From Streptomyces sp. NBC_01429 (GTDB lineage: Bacteria > Actinomycetota > Actinomycetes > Streptomycetales > Streptomycetaceae), in the NCBI RefSeq assembly GCF_036231945.1, contig NZ_CP109599.1, positions 7,405,501-7,469,500 on the forward strand: a DNA stretch of 64,000 bases, given 5' to 3'. The translations under genes were made by a program, and so were the position numbers. Below, in pieces: positions 48,507 to 56,342 of the stretch (positions are counted from its first letter, which is position 1; each line of letters begins with the position of its first letter). The notes under the pieces were generated by a model that saw only the letters and a program-made list of their open reading frames with translations, was not told the DNA's origin and did not search any database.

Positions 48507-49577
48507 GTGTACCGCTTCCGTGACCTCCCTCTCACCCGTCTCGCCGGTGGCTTCGCCCTGGCGGGCGCCCTGCTGCTCAGCGGCTGTTCCAACGGCTCGG
48601 CCGAATCGGCAGGTTCGTCGGCCGGCGTCACGAGCGCCGACCCGTCGGCCGCCGCCGGCACGGCCACCCACACCGCGCCCCGCACCGTGCCCAAGGGCAT
48701 GGGCAGCGGCAAACCGGACGGCGAATTCCCGCGCACGGTCAGCCACTTCGAGGGCAAGACCGTCATCAAGGCCGAACCCGAGAAGGTCGTGGTCATCTCC
48801 ACCGGCCAGGCCGACGCCCTGCTCACCCTCGGTACGGTCCCGGCGGGCTCTACCCGGGGCGACGGCGCCGATCTCATCCCGCAGTACCTGAAGGACGACT
48901 ACCCGAAGGACGCGGCCAAGCTGGCGAAGGTCGCCGACGTGGGCTCGCGGGTGGACCCGAACATCGAGTCCATCGCCAACATCAAGCCCGACCTGATCCT
49001 CATGAACATCGCGGGCAAGGACGCCAAGGGCCTCTACACCGCGCTGAGCGCCGTCGCGCCCACCGTCGCCACCCAGGGCACCGGCCTCTACTGGAAGCAG
49101 GACTTCCTGCTCGTCGCCGACGGTCTGGGCAAGACCGGACGGGCGCAGAAGTTCCTCGACAACTTCCACACCGACGCCGCCGCGTGGGGCAAGACGCTCG
49201 ACAAGCCCGTCACGGTCTCCTTCCTGCGCCTCAACGCCGACCGGCTGCGCGTCTTCGGCGTGCCCTCGTTCACCGGCAGCATCGCCGAGGACGCCGGACT
49301 CGGCCGGCCCGAGAGCCAGCAGTTCGACGACACGTCCGAGGACATCAGCAACGAGCAGCTGGACCGGGCCGACGCCGACTGGATCTTCTACGGGGTCCAG
49401 GGCGCCGAGACCAAGGTGACGGCCCTCACCAAGGCGCCGCTGTGGCCCACCCTCTCGGCCGTCGCGGGCAAGACCGCGATCCCGGTCGACGACGACGTCT
49501 TCTACCTCAACACCGGCCCGACGGCCGCCCGCGACGTCCTCACCGTACTCAAGAAGCACCTGACGCCCACCGGCTGA
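48507..49577 (+). CDS. Iron-siderophore ABC transporter binding lipoprotein
   Basis: A 356-residue lipoprotein (lipobox LLSGC, Cys27) with the two-lobed TroA-like fold of ferric-siderophore binding proteins: EKVVVISTGQADALLTLG at the start of the first lobe and PDLILMNIAGKDAKGLY in the hinge area. The signal peptide requires the GTG at 48507, yet the iron box ends 6 bp upstream and there is no Shine-Dalgarno sequence, so the mRNA is probably leaderless or starts a few bases upstream. It partners with the divergent FecCD permeases. Confidence 0.93.
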   Translation: MYRFRDLPLTRLAGGFALAGALLLSGCSNGSAESAGSSAGVTSADPSAAAGTATHTAPRTVPKGMGSGKPDGEFPRTVSHFEGKTVIKAEPEKVVVISTGQADALLTLGTVPAGSTRGDGADLIPQYLKDDYPKDAAKLAKVADVGSRVDPNIESIANIKPDLILMNIAGKDAKGLYTALSAVAPTVATQGTGLYWKQDFLLVADGLGKTGRAQKFLDNFHTDAAAWGKTLDKPVTVSFLRLNADRLRVFGVPSFTGSIAEDAGLGRPESQQFDDTSEDISNEQLDRADADWIFYGVQGAETKVTALTKAPLWPTLSAVAGKTAIPVDDDVFYLNTGPTAARDVLTVLKKHLTPTG

Positions 49578-49604
49578 GACCGGACGAAACCCCCGTCACC
49601 ACGA

Positions 49605-49644
49605 ACGCCCGTGGCCCCCGCGCCGTCGCGGGGGCCACGGGCGT
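49605..49644. terminator. Bidirectional terminator
   Basis: A perfect 18-bp inverted repeat (49605-49622 and 49627-49644) with a CCGT tetraloop sits between convergent genes ending at 49577 and 49658. It is the strongest hairpin in the window and should stop transcription from both sides. Confidence 0.85.
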
Positions 49645-49657
49645 ATCCGTGCCGGTG

Positions 49658-50239
49658 TCAGCCCACGAAGATCTCCGTGACCGACCAGATGGCCAGGCCG
49701 AGCATGCACAGCCCGCCGATGCGCTGCACGGTCTTGAGCGGAACACGGGTGGCGATGAAGCGGCCGGCGAGCAGGGCCAGCGCGGAGACCGACATCAGCG
49801 CGGCGGCCGAGCCGATGGCGGTGGACCAGGTTCCGTTGCTCGCGGCGAGGTTGGCGGTGGTGATCTGGGTGAGGTCGCCCCACTCGCTGATGAAGACGGC
49901 CATGAAGGCCGTCGAGTAGACGGGCCAGAAACCGGTGACGGTCTTGGTCTCGGCCGCCTCCTCGTCGTCGCCCCCGCCGCGCAGCAGCATGAAGGCGCCG
50001 AAGGCGAACAGGAGGGCCGAGACGAGCTTGACGGTCCAGTCGGGCAGGAGCCCGATCAGACTGCCCGCGCCGATGGCGATGGCGACATGCACGATGAACG
50101 CGGTCGAGGTACCGAACCAGACGTACAGCGGACGCATCCGGGTGCCCATGGCCAGGGACGCGAACATGGTCTTGTCGGGCAGCTCCGCTAGGAAGATCAG
50201 CCCGAAGGCGGTGACGATCGCCAGGGGGTCGAGACTCAT
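49658..50239 (-). CDS. TMEM165/GDT1 (UPF0016) family transporter, probable manganese exporter
   Basis: A 193-residue membrane protein with six helices arranged as two repeats. The family's two acidic cation-binding motifs are present as AELPDKT (the first deviates from E-x-G-D-K-T by Pro replacing Gly) and SEWGDLTQ. A short acidic loop (GGGDDEEAAETK) lies between the halves. Bacterial homologues export or exchange manganese or calcium. A yybP-ykoY riboswitch in the leader supports a manganese role. The ATG at 50239 is chosen by family alignment. Confidence 0.9.
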   Translation of the reverse strand: MSLDPLAIVTAFGLIFLAELPDKTMFASLAMGTRMRPLYVWFGTSTAFIVHVAIAIGAGSLIGLLPDWTVKLVSALLFAFGAFMLLRGGGDDEEAAETKTVTGFWPVYSTAFMAVFISEWGDLTQITTANLAASNGTWSTAIGSAAALMSVSALALLAGRFIATRVPLKTVQRIGGLCMLGLAIWSVTEIFVG

Positions 50240-50329
50240 TCCGGGTGGCTCTCTCTTCTGGGCCGGACCCGGATCTTCGCGAAGCGCCGTGAGGAGCAAG
50301 GAGGACCACTCGGCCCGGCACGACGGCGC

Positions 50330-50460
50330 ACCCGCGGGAGTGCGGGTACGTCAATGCCTGACCGAAGGTCTCGCCCGCCCGTCCTGAGACGGGCCCGGCC
50401 ACCGGGAACCCTGGGGTTCCAGTGTGTCGACGACCGGTTCGCGGGGCTACTCCCCTTCGC
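50330..50460 (-). promoter_or_regulatory. yybP-ykoY manganese riboswitch
   Basis: The minus strand from 50460 carries the hallmark AAGGGGAGTAGC (50457-50446), then a hairpin GGAACCC-CA-GGGTTCC, and the distal block GCGAGACCTTCGGTC followed by TTGACG near 50349. These are the conserved ends of the yybP-ykoY element, which senses Mn(II) in other bacteria. A GC hairpin (ACCCGC/GCGGGT, 50330-50347) follows and may be the expression platform. It precedes the TMEM165/GDT1 gene by about 90 bp, the usual partner. The remaining 50240-50329 is leader; 50461-50627 would hold the riboswitch promoter and that of the divergent lipoprotein gene. Confidence 0.85.
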
Positions 50461-50627
50461 TGCCTCCACGCTACCTCACCCGTTCGGCGGCCTCGGCCCC
50501 GGCCGGGTACGTCGGACGGCTCTGTCCGGTGGCCCGCCGTCCGGGCCTGCCGTGTAGTGGGCGCTGTGGCCGCGATCGGGCGGGCGCCGTGCTGCCCGTG
50601 GGGCGGCCCTGATCTGAGGAGTCATCA

Positions 50628-51275
50628 ATGAAGGTCAACACCAGGACGCTCGCCGCGCTCGCCGTCGCCGCGCTGTGCGCGACGGCGGTCGCCGGATGCT
50701 CGGACAGCGGTGGCGGGGCGTCCGCGTCGAAGTCCGAGGTGCCCGCCGACTACGCGGCGGCCTCCGCCTCCGCCTCGGTGTCCCCGTCCGCGGCCACGTC
50801 GTCCCCCGCCGCGAACCTCGGCAAGGTGTCGGCCAAGGACGTGGGCGCGTACGGGGAGATCCTGGTCAACCACCGGGACCGTACGCTCTACCTCTTCGAG
50901 GCCGACAAGGTCGACAAGTCGACCTGCGCGGGCAACTGCGAGAAGGTCTGGCGCCCCCTGCTCGTCAAGAACAAGCCGGAGGCGGGCACCGGCGGGGTCA
51001 AGGCCGACCTGCTCGGGACCACCACCCGCGCCGACGGCACCAAGCAGGTCACCTACGACAGCCACCCGCTGTACACCTACCGGGCCGACCGCCGGGCCGA
51101 CGAGGCACACGGCCAGGCCAAGACCCAGTTCGGCGCCAAGTGGTACGTGGTCGACATCGAGGGCAAGGCGGTCACCACCCCGCCGTCCAGCGCCAGCCCC
51201 AGCACCAGCACGAGCCCGAGCATGAGCGCCAGCACGGGCGCGAGCACCGGCGCCAGCCCCAGCGCGAGCTACTGA
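50628..51275 (+). CDS. COG4315-type secreted lipoprotein
   Basis: A 215-residue lipoprotein (lipobox AVAGC, Cys24). A Ser/Ala linker precedes the repeat domain of the family (ILVNHRDRTLYLFEADKVDKSTCAGNC and SHPLYTYRADRRADEAHGQAK), in which Y-L-F and C-x3-C elements recur; a Thr/Ser/Ala-rich tail of about 35 residues ends the protein. Function unknown; such proteins are abundant at the Streptomyces surface. GAGGAG stands 8 nt before the ATG. Confidence 0.88.
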   Translation: MKVNTRTLAALAVAALCATAVAGCSDSGGGASASKSEVPADYAAASASASVSPSAATSSPAANLGKVSAKDVGAYGEILVNHRDRTLYLFEADKVDKSTCAGNCEKVWRPLLVKNKPEAGTGGVKADLLGTTTRADGTKQVTYDSHPLYTYRADRRADEAHGQAKTQFGAKWYVVDIEGKAVTTPPSSASPSTSTSPSMSASTGASTGASPSASY

Positions 51276-51389
51276 GCCGTCGTGCGGACGGCGGGATCGC
51301 GCCGTGCCGGGCGGTGTCCGGCACGCACGGCCACCGGTCGCACCCGCCCCCGCCGCCGTCCACCGGCGCCGCCCGCCACGCACGCGTGG

Positions 51390-51424
51390 CCCCCGCCCGG
51401 CCACGTGTGTGTGGCGGGCGGGGG
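51390..51424. terminator. Hairpin between convergent lipoprotein and PRC-barrel genes
   Basis: CCCCCGCCCG (51390-51399) pairs perfectly with 51415-51424 around a 15-nt loop. An alternative pairing uses CGCCCGCCAC at 51370-51379, so two mutually exclusive hairpins are possible. Confidence 0.65.
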
Positions 51425-51467
51425 CGTCGGCACGTACGACCGCTTCGGTGGCCGTGGCGGGGCCGGG

Positions 51468-52361
51468 TCAGCGGCCGGTGCCGCCGCGCTTGCCCCGGAG
51501 TCCCTGGTCGCCCTGGTCCGTGTCGTACTCGATCTGTTCCTTGCGGACCTCCGCCGAGACGTCCTTCTGCTCGGTGACCTTCTCCGTCTCCATCCGGACG
51601 CGCTCGACCGGCACGGATTCCTTGCTGATGACCGGCTGATCGGCGTGCAGCGTCACCTCCGTCTGCGCCTCGCCGATGCGCGAGCCGCGGATCCCGGCGC
51701 GGTCCTCGGGCGAGATGGCCTCGTGGACGACGCGTACCTCCTCGTGGCTGAGCGGGACCGTGGTCGTCACGTTCTCGGTCACGACCACCTTGCGCAGCCG
51801 GGCGTGACCGACCTCGCGCTCCTCGGTGGTGACGTGCAGCTGCTCCTCGGACCTGATCAGCTCCTCGGTGTGCTCGCCCTTCTCGTCGGCCATCGAGCCG
51901 CGCATCCCGGCCATGGGCCGCCCGGCGGCGGCCGCGGGGCGTCCGGTGGACATGCCCGCGTCGGCGGGCATCCCGGTCCCGGCACGGGTGCCGGTCCCCG
52001 CCGCGGCCGCGGTGCCGGCGGCCGTTCCGATACCGCCCGCGGCCGTCAGGCCGTAGTGGTGGTAGAGCTGCTTCTCCTGGCCCGGGTCGAGATGCTCGTC
52101 CGCCTCCAGACGCGGTGCCTCCTTGACGGTGTCCTTGGCGTACGGGACGTGGATGTCCTCGCCCGCGCGGCGGGCGCCGGTGAGCGGGACGAGGCTCTCC
52201 TTCATCCCGAACAGGCCGGTCTTCACGGTGACCCACTCCGGGCGGCCGCTGCGGTCGCCCACGTAGACCTGACCGACGTTGCCGATCTTGTCACCGTCCT
52301 GGTCGTACACACTCCTGCCGCTCAGGCTGCTGGGGTTGTCGAACACGCCTTCGGCTGACAT
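51468..52361 (-). CDS. PRC-barrel and DUF2382 (YsnF-like) stress protein
   Basis: A 297-residue protein. Residues about 10-85 form a PRC barrel (GRSVYDQDGDKIGNVGQVYVGD; PEWVTVKTGLFG), a low-complexity Ala/Gly/Met-rich stretch fills about 105-155, and the rest is a charged DUF2382 domain (EELIRSEEQLHVTTEEREVG through VEYD-like end). Such proteins are linked to general stress in actinobacteria and cyanobacteria; no enzymatic role is known. ATG 52361 is preferred to the adjacent TTG because GAGGAG fits it. Confidence 0.88.
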   Translation of the reverse strand: MSAEGVFDNPSSLSGRSVYDQDGDKIGNVGQVYVGDRSGRPEWVTVKTGLFGMKESLVPLTGARRAGEDIHVPYAKDTVKEAPRLEADEHLDPGQEKQLYHHYGLTAAGGIGTAAGTAAAAGTGTRAGTGMPADAGMSTGRPAAAAGRPMAGMRGSMADEKGEHTEELIRSEEQLHVTTEEREVGHARLRKVVVTENVTTTVPLSHEEVRVVHEAISPEDRAGIRGSRIGEAQTEVTLHADQPVISKESVPVERVRMETEKVTEQKDVSAEVRKEQIEYDTDQGDQGLRGKRGGTGR

Positions 52362-52631
52362 CAACGATCACTCCTCGCGTGGGGGAAGCGCGTCTGTAGG
52401 GATCGGGCCCCGCACGGTCAGGCGCGCACGACTCCATCGCGCATCCGGACGGCCGCCGCGGCAACCGGGGCAGGACGGCGCCGGGCACCGTGACCGCCGG
52501 AATGCCCGGCTCCACCGGCGTGCGGGCCGGTCGGCGCCTCCTCGCTCATATCCGCCATTCGAGTGAATCCGCCGGAGGGTGCCGCCGGTCGCCGGGTGGC
52601 GCGCCGCCGGGCTCGTACGGAGGCTGTGGGC

Positions 52632-53690
52632 ATGGCTGTGCAACGTATCGGGCTCGTGGTCCACCGGGGCCGCCCGGCCGCCGTCGAGGTGGCACGCGCC
52701 GTCCGGGCCTGGTGCGCCGAGCGGGGCGTCCCGTGCCGGGAGATCGACGGGGGCGCGGAGCCCGGCGGCGGCCCCGCCGAGCAGCCCCCCGCCGGTCACC
52801 CCGGCCTCGTCGTCACGCTCGGCGGTGACGGCACCTTCCTGCGCGGCGCGCGGATCGCCGCCCGGTACGACGCCGAGGTGCTCGGGGTCGATCTGGGCCG
52901 CGTCGGCTTCCTGACCGAGGTGCCCGCCGAGGAGGTGACCGGCGCCCTCGACGCGGTCGACGCGGGCCGGGCCACCATCGAGGAGCGCATGACGCTCACC
53001 ATGCGGGCCTCGCGCGCCCTGGAGCTGCCGACCGGCGTCGAGGCGCTGCTGCGCTTCGGGCGCGGGCCCGCGCTGCCACCGCCCCGGGTACTGCCGCGCG
53101 ACCCCGGCGAGGAGGAGGGCTGGGGGGTGGCGCTGGACGTCACCGCCGTCAACGACGTCGTCCTGGAGAAGCTGGCCAGGGACCGGCAGGTCAACCTGGG
53201 GGTCTACGTCGCGGGCCGGCTGCTCGCCTCGTACTCGGCGGACGCGCTGATCGTGGCCACCCCGACCGGCTCCACCGCCTACAGCTTCGCGGCGGGCGGC
53301 CCCGTGCTCTCGCCGCGCATGGACGCCGTGGTCTTCACCCCGGTGGCGCCGCACATGACCTTCGACCGCACGATCGTGGCCGCCCCGGACGAGCCGGTGG
53401 CGCTGCGGGTGCTGCCGCACTCGGGCGCGGTGGCGCTCAGTGTGGACGGCAGGCTCAGCGGGGCGCTGGAGCCCGGCGACTGGGTGGGTGTGTACGGCGC
53501 CACGTACCGGCTGCGGCTGGTGCGGCTGGGGCCCGTCGACTTCTACACCCGGCTGCGGGAGCGCTTCCGGCTCACCGACGCGCCGGCCACCGCCGACGAC
53601 GGCGAGGCGGCTCCGCTGTTCCGGCCCGACAGCAAGGTGCCGGCCGACCTCGCCCGGCTGAGCCTGCCGCCGCCCCCGTCGCAGGGCTGA
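52632..53690 (+). CDS. nadK: NAD kinase
   Basis: A 352-residue kinase that phosphorylates NAD to NADP. Motifs: TLGGDGTFLRGAR (nucleotide loop, Gly-Gly-Asp), DLGRVGFLTEVP, AVNDVVLEK (Asn/Glu of the NAD site) and TPTGSTAYSFAAGGPVLSP. GGAGG lies 8 nt before the ATG. It is longer than usual because of an insert at about 120-160 (PTGVEALLRFGRGPALPPPRVLPRDPGEEE). Streptomyces usually also carries a housekeeping nadK in the recN region, so this is probably a second paralogue (inference). Confidence 0.92.
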   Translation: MAVQRIGLVVHRGRPAAVEVARAVRAWCAERGVPCREIDGGAEPGGGPAEQPPAGHPGLVVTLGGDGTFLRGARIAARYDAEVLGVDLGRVGFLTEVPAEEVTGALDAVDAGRATIEERMTLTMRASRALELPTGVEALLRFGRGPALPPPRVLPRDPGEEEGWGVALDVTAVNDVVLEKLARDRQVNLGVYVAGRLLASYSADALIVATPTGSTAYSFAAGGPVLSPRMDAVVFTPVAPHMTFDRTIVAAPDEPVALRVLPHSGAVALSVDGRLSGALEPGDWVGVYGATYRLRLVRLGPVDFYTRLRERFRLTDAPATADDGEAAPLFRPDSKVPADLARLSLPPPPSQG

Positions 53691-53693
53691 GCG

Positions 53694-53719
53694 CCGCCAC
53701 GGGCGTGCGCCCGTGGCGG
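53694..53719. terminator. Bidirectional terminator between NAD kinase and TetR genes
   Basis: A perfect 12-bp stem (CCGCCACGGGCG, complement at 53708-53719) with a 2-nt spacer fills the whole gap between the two stop codons. Confidence 0.8.
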
Positions 53720-54346
53720 TCAGTCCAGCCAGTGGCGGCGGCCGAGGCTGATCAGCCGCAGCTGCCGGCGCGCTCTGGACGCCACCCGTTCCCGCGCTCC
53801 CGGCCCCTCCTCGGCGGCGTCCAGGAACGCGGAGGCGGTCATCACCATGTGGTCGACGTAGACATCGGCGAGCATCCGCAGGTCGTCCTCGCTCCAGCCC
53901 GCCGAGGCCGGCTGGGCACCGAGCGCGGCGGCCACCTCCCGGGAGAAGAGGAGCAGTTGGGCCGCGATCGCCTCCCGTACCGGCCGGACGCCGCCGTGCC
54001 GCTCGCGGGCGATGAACCGTACATGGGCGGGGTACGCGCGGACCTGACGGGCGATCACCTCGATGCTGCGGTCGATCCGTTCGTCGGCGCTGTCCGCCTC
54101 GGCGAGCGTGCCCGCGATCATCCCGTGCAGGCTGCCGAGCGCCTCCTCGACCAGCGCGGTGCCGAGGTCGGCGGTGTCCCGGAAGTGGCGGTAGAACGCG
54201 GTCGGGGCCACTCCCACGGCGCGCGTGACCTCGCGCAGTCCCAGGCTGCTGAGGCCCTGGTCCTCCAGCAGTACGAGGGCCGCGTCCAGCAGGGCCTGAC
54301 GGGTCTTCTGTTTCTGCGCCTGGCGGATTCCCGGAGTGTGACTCAT
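53720..54346 (-). CDS. TetR-family transcriptional regulator
   Basis: A 208-residue repressor. The N-terminal HTH (residues about 8-60) reads KTRQALLDAALVLLEDQGLSSLGLREVTRAVGVAPTAFYRHFRD; the C-terminal ligand domain has few conserved features. The FabR-like REVTRAVGVAPTAFYRHF signature suggests control of membrane-lipid genes, but no lipid gene is adjacent. Two near-identical 19-bp sites lie between it and the divergent small membrane proteins, one overlapping its own start region, so it very likely controls both. Confidence 0.9.
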   Translation of the reverse strand: MSHTPGIRQAQKQKTRQALLDAALVLLEDQGLSSLGLREVTRAVGVAPTAFYRHFRDTADLGTALVEEALGSLHGMIAGTLAEADSADERIDRSIEVIARQVRAYPAHVRFIARERHGGVRPVREAIAAQLLLFSREVAAALGAQPASAGWSEDDLRMLADVYVDHMVMTASAFLDAAEEGPGARERVASRARRQLRLISLGRRHWLD

Positions 54347-54349
54347 GCC

Positions 54350-54414
54350 ATTCAGTAAACAACTGTTCCGCGGTCGGAGAAAGCGTAGACTCACGATTCA
54401 GTGAACAACTGTAC
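54350..54414. promoter_or_regulatory. Duplicated TetR operator
   Basis: ATTCAGTAAACAACTGTTC (54350-54368) and ATTCAGTGAACAACTGTAC (54396-54414) differ at two of 19 positions and start 46 bp apart. Each contains an imperfect palindrome centred on AACA (TGAACAACTGT resembles GAACA/TGTTC arms). One copy abuts the tetR ATG, the other faces the divergent gene. Confidence 0.8.
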
Positions 54415-54468
54415 TCGCAAATGCCCGGTCCACGTCCCGCCGCGCACCACCCCCGCAAGGAGGCACTC

Positions 54469-54627
54469 ATGATCTTCCTCGTCGCCGCTCTCCTGCTGAT
54501 GGGGCTCCTCCTGGGCACGGTGGCCCACGTCTCGCTCCCCGTCACCCTGGCCGCCGCCGCGTTCATCTGCGGCTGGCTGCTCGTGTTCGCCGCCCGGGAG
54601 CGCCGGGCCCGTATCCGCCACCGCTGA
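54469..54627 (+). CDS. Small membrane protein (52 aa)
   Basis: A 52-residue protein with two hydrophobic segments (IFLVAALLLMGLLLG and LPVTLAAAAFICGWLLVFAA) and a basic tail RERRARIRHR. AAGGAGG stands at ideal distance before the ATG. It is divergent from tetR with an operator copy upstream and is followed after 14 bp by another membrane protein gene. No family recognised. Confidence 0.75.
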   Translation: MIFLVAALLLMGLLLGTVAHVSLPVTLAAAAFICGWLLVFAARERRARIRHR

Positions 54628-54641
54628 GAGGAGCCCGCACC

Positions 54642-54947
54642 ATGACGCTCACCGCCACCACCGACACGACCGCCACCACCGAACCCGCCGCCGGACCCAC
54701 GTCCGCGCGGCCGGACCGCCGTGACGCCGACGGCATGGCGGTCGCCTCCTTCGTCCTCGGACTGCTGGGCCTGCTGGTGATGAACATCCTCTTCGGCCCC
54801 ATGGCCCTGGTGCTGGCGGGCCTGGCCCTGTGGCGGGGCACCGGGCGCAGGGGACGGGCCCTCCTGGGACTGTTCCTCGGCGTGGCCGACCTGGTGGTCC
54901 TCGCGGTGCTCCTCGGCGCGGACCGCACGATCTCCTGGAGCATGTGA
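54642..54947 (+). CDS. DUF4190-like small membrane protein
   Basis: A 101-residue protein: a Thr/Ala-rich soluble start (TLTATTDTTATTEP), then GMAVASFVLGLLGLLVMNILFGPMALVLAGLALWR and a second hydrophobic stretch, matching the DUF4190 pattern of two helices. It has its own GAGAGGAG ribosome site and is probably co-transcribed with the 52-residue protein under TetR control. Function unknown. Confidence 0.75.
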   Translation: MTLTATTDTTATTEPAAGPTSARPDRRDADGMAVASFVLGLLGLLVMNILFGPMALVLAGLALWRGTGRRGRALLGLFLGVADLVVLAVLLGADRTISWSM

Positions 54948-54956
54948 CCCCGTGTC

Positions 54957-56018
54957 CTAGGGGGCGTGCCGGGTCCGTGTCCACGCGCGCAGCTGCTCGG
55001 CCGTCCAGGTGTTGATGACGCGGTCGGCCGGTACGCCGCACTCCTCGGCCCGCGCGCAGCCCAGCGGCTGCCAGTCGAGCTGGCCCGGCGCGTGCGCGTC
55101 CGTGTCGATCGCGAAGAACACCCCGGCGGCCACCGCCTCGCGCAGCAGCCGGCGCGGTGGATCGAGCCGCTCCGGTCTGCTGTTGATCTCCACCGCCGTG
55201 CCGGACTCGGCGCAGGCGGCGAAGACCGCCCCGGCGTCGAACCGCGACTCGGGCCGCCGCCCGTCGCCCCCGCCGCCCCTCCCGCCGCGCCGCGTGCCCT
55301 GACGCGTCGCCACCAGCCGCCCGGTGCAGTGCCCGAGCACATCGGTGAGCGGATCGCGTACGGCGGCGATCATGCGGCGGGTCATCGGCCTGGCATCCAT
55401 CCGCAGCTTCGAGTGGACCGACGCCACCACCACGTCCAGCCGGTCCAGCAGCTCCGGATCCTGGTCCAGCGAGCCGTCCGGGAGGATGTCGCACTCGATG
55501 CCGGTCAGCAGCCGGAACGGCGCCCAGCGCTCGTTCAGTTCCGCGATCACGTCGAGCTGCTCGCGCAGCCGCCCGGCCGTCAGACCATGCGCCACGGTGA
55601 GGGTGGGGGAGTGGTCCGTCAGCACGGCCCACTCGTGTCCGAGCGCCGCCGCCGTGCGGCCCATCGCCTCGATGGGGCTGCCGCCGTCCGACCAGTCCGA
55701 GTGCAGATGACAGTCGCCGCGCAACGCGGCGCGCAACGCCAGGCCGCCCTCGGCGAGCGGCGCCGCGGCCTCCCGCTCCAGCCCCGCCAGATACTCCGGT
55801 ACGGCGCCGGCGACCGCGGCCTCCACCACCCGCGAGGTCTTGGGGCCGATGCCCCGCACCCGCGCCAGTGTCCCGTCGGCGGCGCGCCTGGCCACCTCGC
55901 CGGGGTCCATGCCCGCGACGATGTCCGAGGCCGTACGGAACGCCCGTACCCGGTAGGTCTCCGCCCGCGAGCGCTCCAGCAGGAAGGCGATCCTGTCGAG
56001 AGCCTCCACCGGCTCCAT
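54957..56018 (-). CDS. PHP-domain hydrolase with PolX-type helix-hairpin-helix domain
   Basis: A 353-residue protein. Residues 1-75 resemble the helical DNA-binding segment of family X DNA polymerases (IAFLLERSRAETYRVRAFRTA; VRGIGPKTSRVVEAA). A PHP domain follows with metal ligands in RGDCHLHSDWSDGG, VLTDHSPT, GIECDILPDG, VVASVHSKLR, GHCTGR and DTDAHAP. The polymerase palm and fingers of PolX are missing, so it is a stand-alone PHP enzyme, perhaps a phosphoesterase or nuclease. A Gly/Arg-rich insert lies near 245-258. Function unproven. Confidence 0.88.
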   Translation of the reverse strand: MEPVEALDRIAFLLERSRAETYRVRAFRTASDIVAGMDPGEVARRAADGTLARVRGIGPKTSRVVEAAVAGAVPEYLAGLEREAAAPLAEGGLALRAALRGDCHLHSDWSDGGSPIEAMGRTAAALGHEWAVLTDHSPTLTVAHGLTAGRLREQLDVIAELNERWAPFRLLTGIECDILPDGSLDQDPELLDRLDVVVASVHSKLRMDARPMTRRMIAAVRDPLTDVLGHCTGRLVATRQGTRRGGRGGGGDGRRPESRFDAGAVFAACAESGTAVEINSRPERLDPPRRLLREAVAAGVFFAIDTDAHAPGQLDWQPLGCARAEECGVPADRVINTWTAEQLRAWTRTRHAP

Positions 56019-56342
56019 GGGCGCCCCCAGCCTGTCGGTGGCGGTACGGATCCCCTCATTGTCCGCGCGCCCGGCGCGCCGTGCATCTCGCCGGGCGGGA
56101 CAAGGCCCCCGGACATGGTGAGACCCCGCGAGCGGGGGCGCCGCGGGGTCTCACACTTGCTCGCAGAGTGCGCCGGGGTGGTCCGGGGTCCCTACCGGGA
56201 GCCGGTCACACCGTCCGTACGCTCTCGTGGCCTGCCGCGCCCCGATGTCGTCGCCGCTGGGATGCGGCGGTCCTGGCCTGACCGGTCGGCCGTATCAGGG
56301 CCGGTCGGGTCGTGGCGGCGGGGTGGTGCGTGAAGCGGTTGT
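56019..56342. other. Intergenic region with a strong hairpin
   Basis: No gene is supported in these 324 bp. The main feature is a perfect 13-bp stem (GTGAGACCCCGCG at 56118-56130, complement at 56142-56154) with an 11-nt loop, a likely terminator for the sortase-substrate gene or an attenuator before the PHP gene. A weaker stem lies around 56255-56272. No tRNA fold was found. Confidence 0.6.

Noticed and set aside
52418..52558. Possible small minus-strand gene (starting MADMSEEAP) before the NAD kinase gene
   Set aside because: No ribosome binding site, no recognisable domain, and it would occupy the promoter space of two divergent genes.
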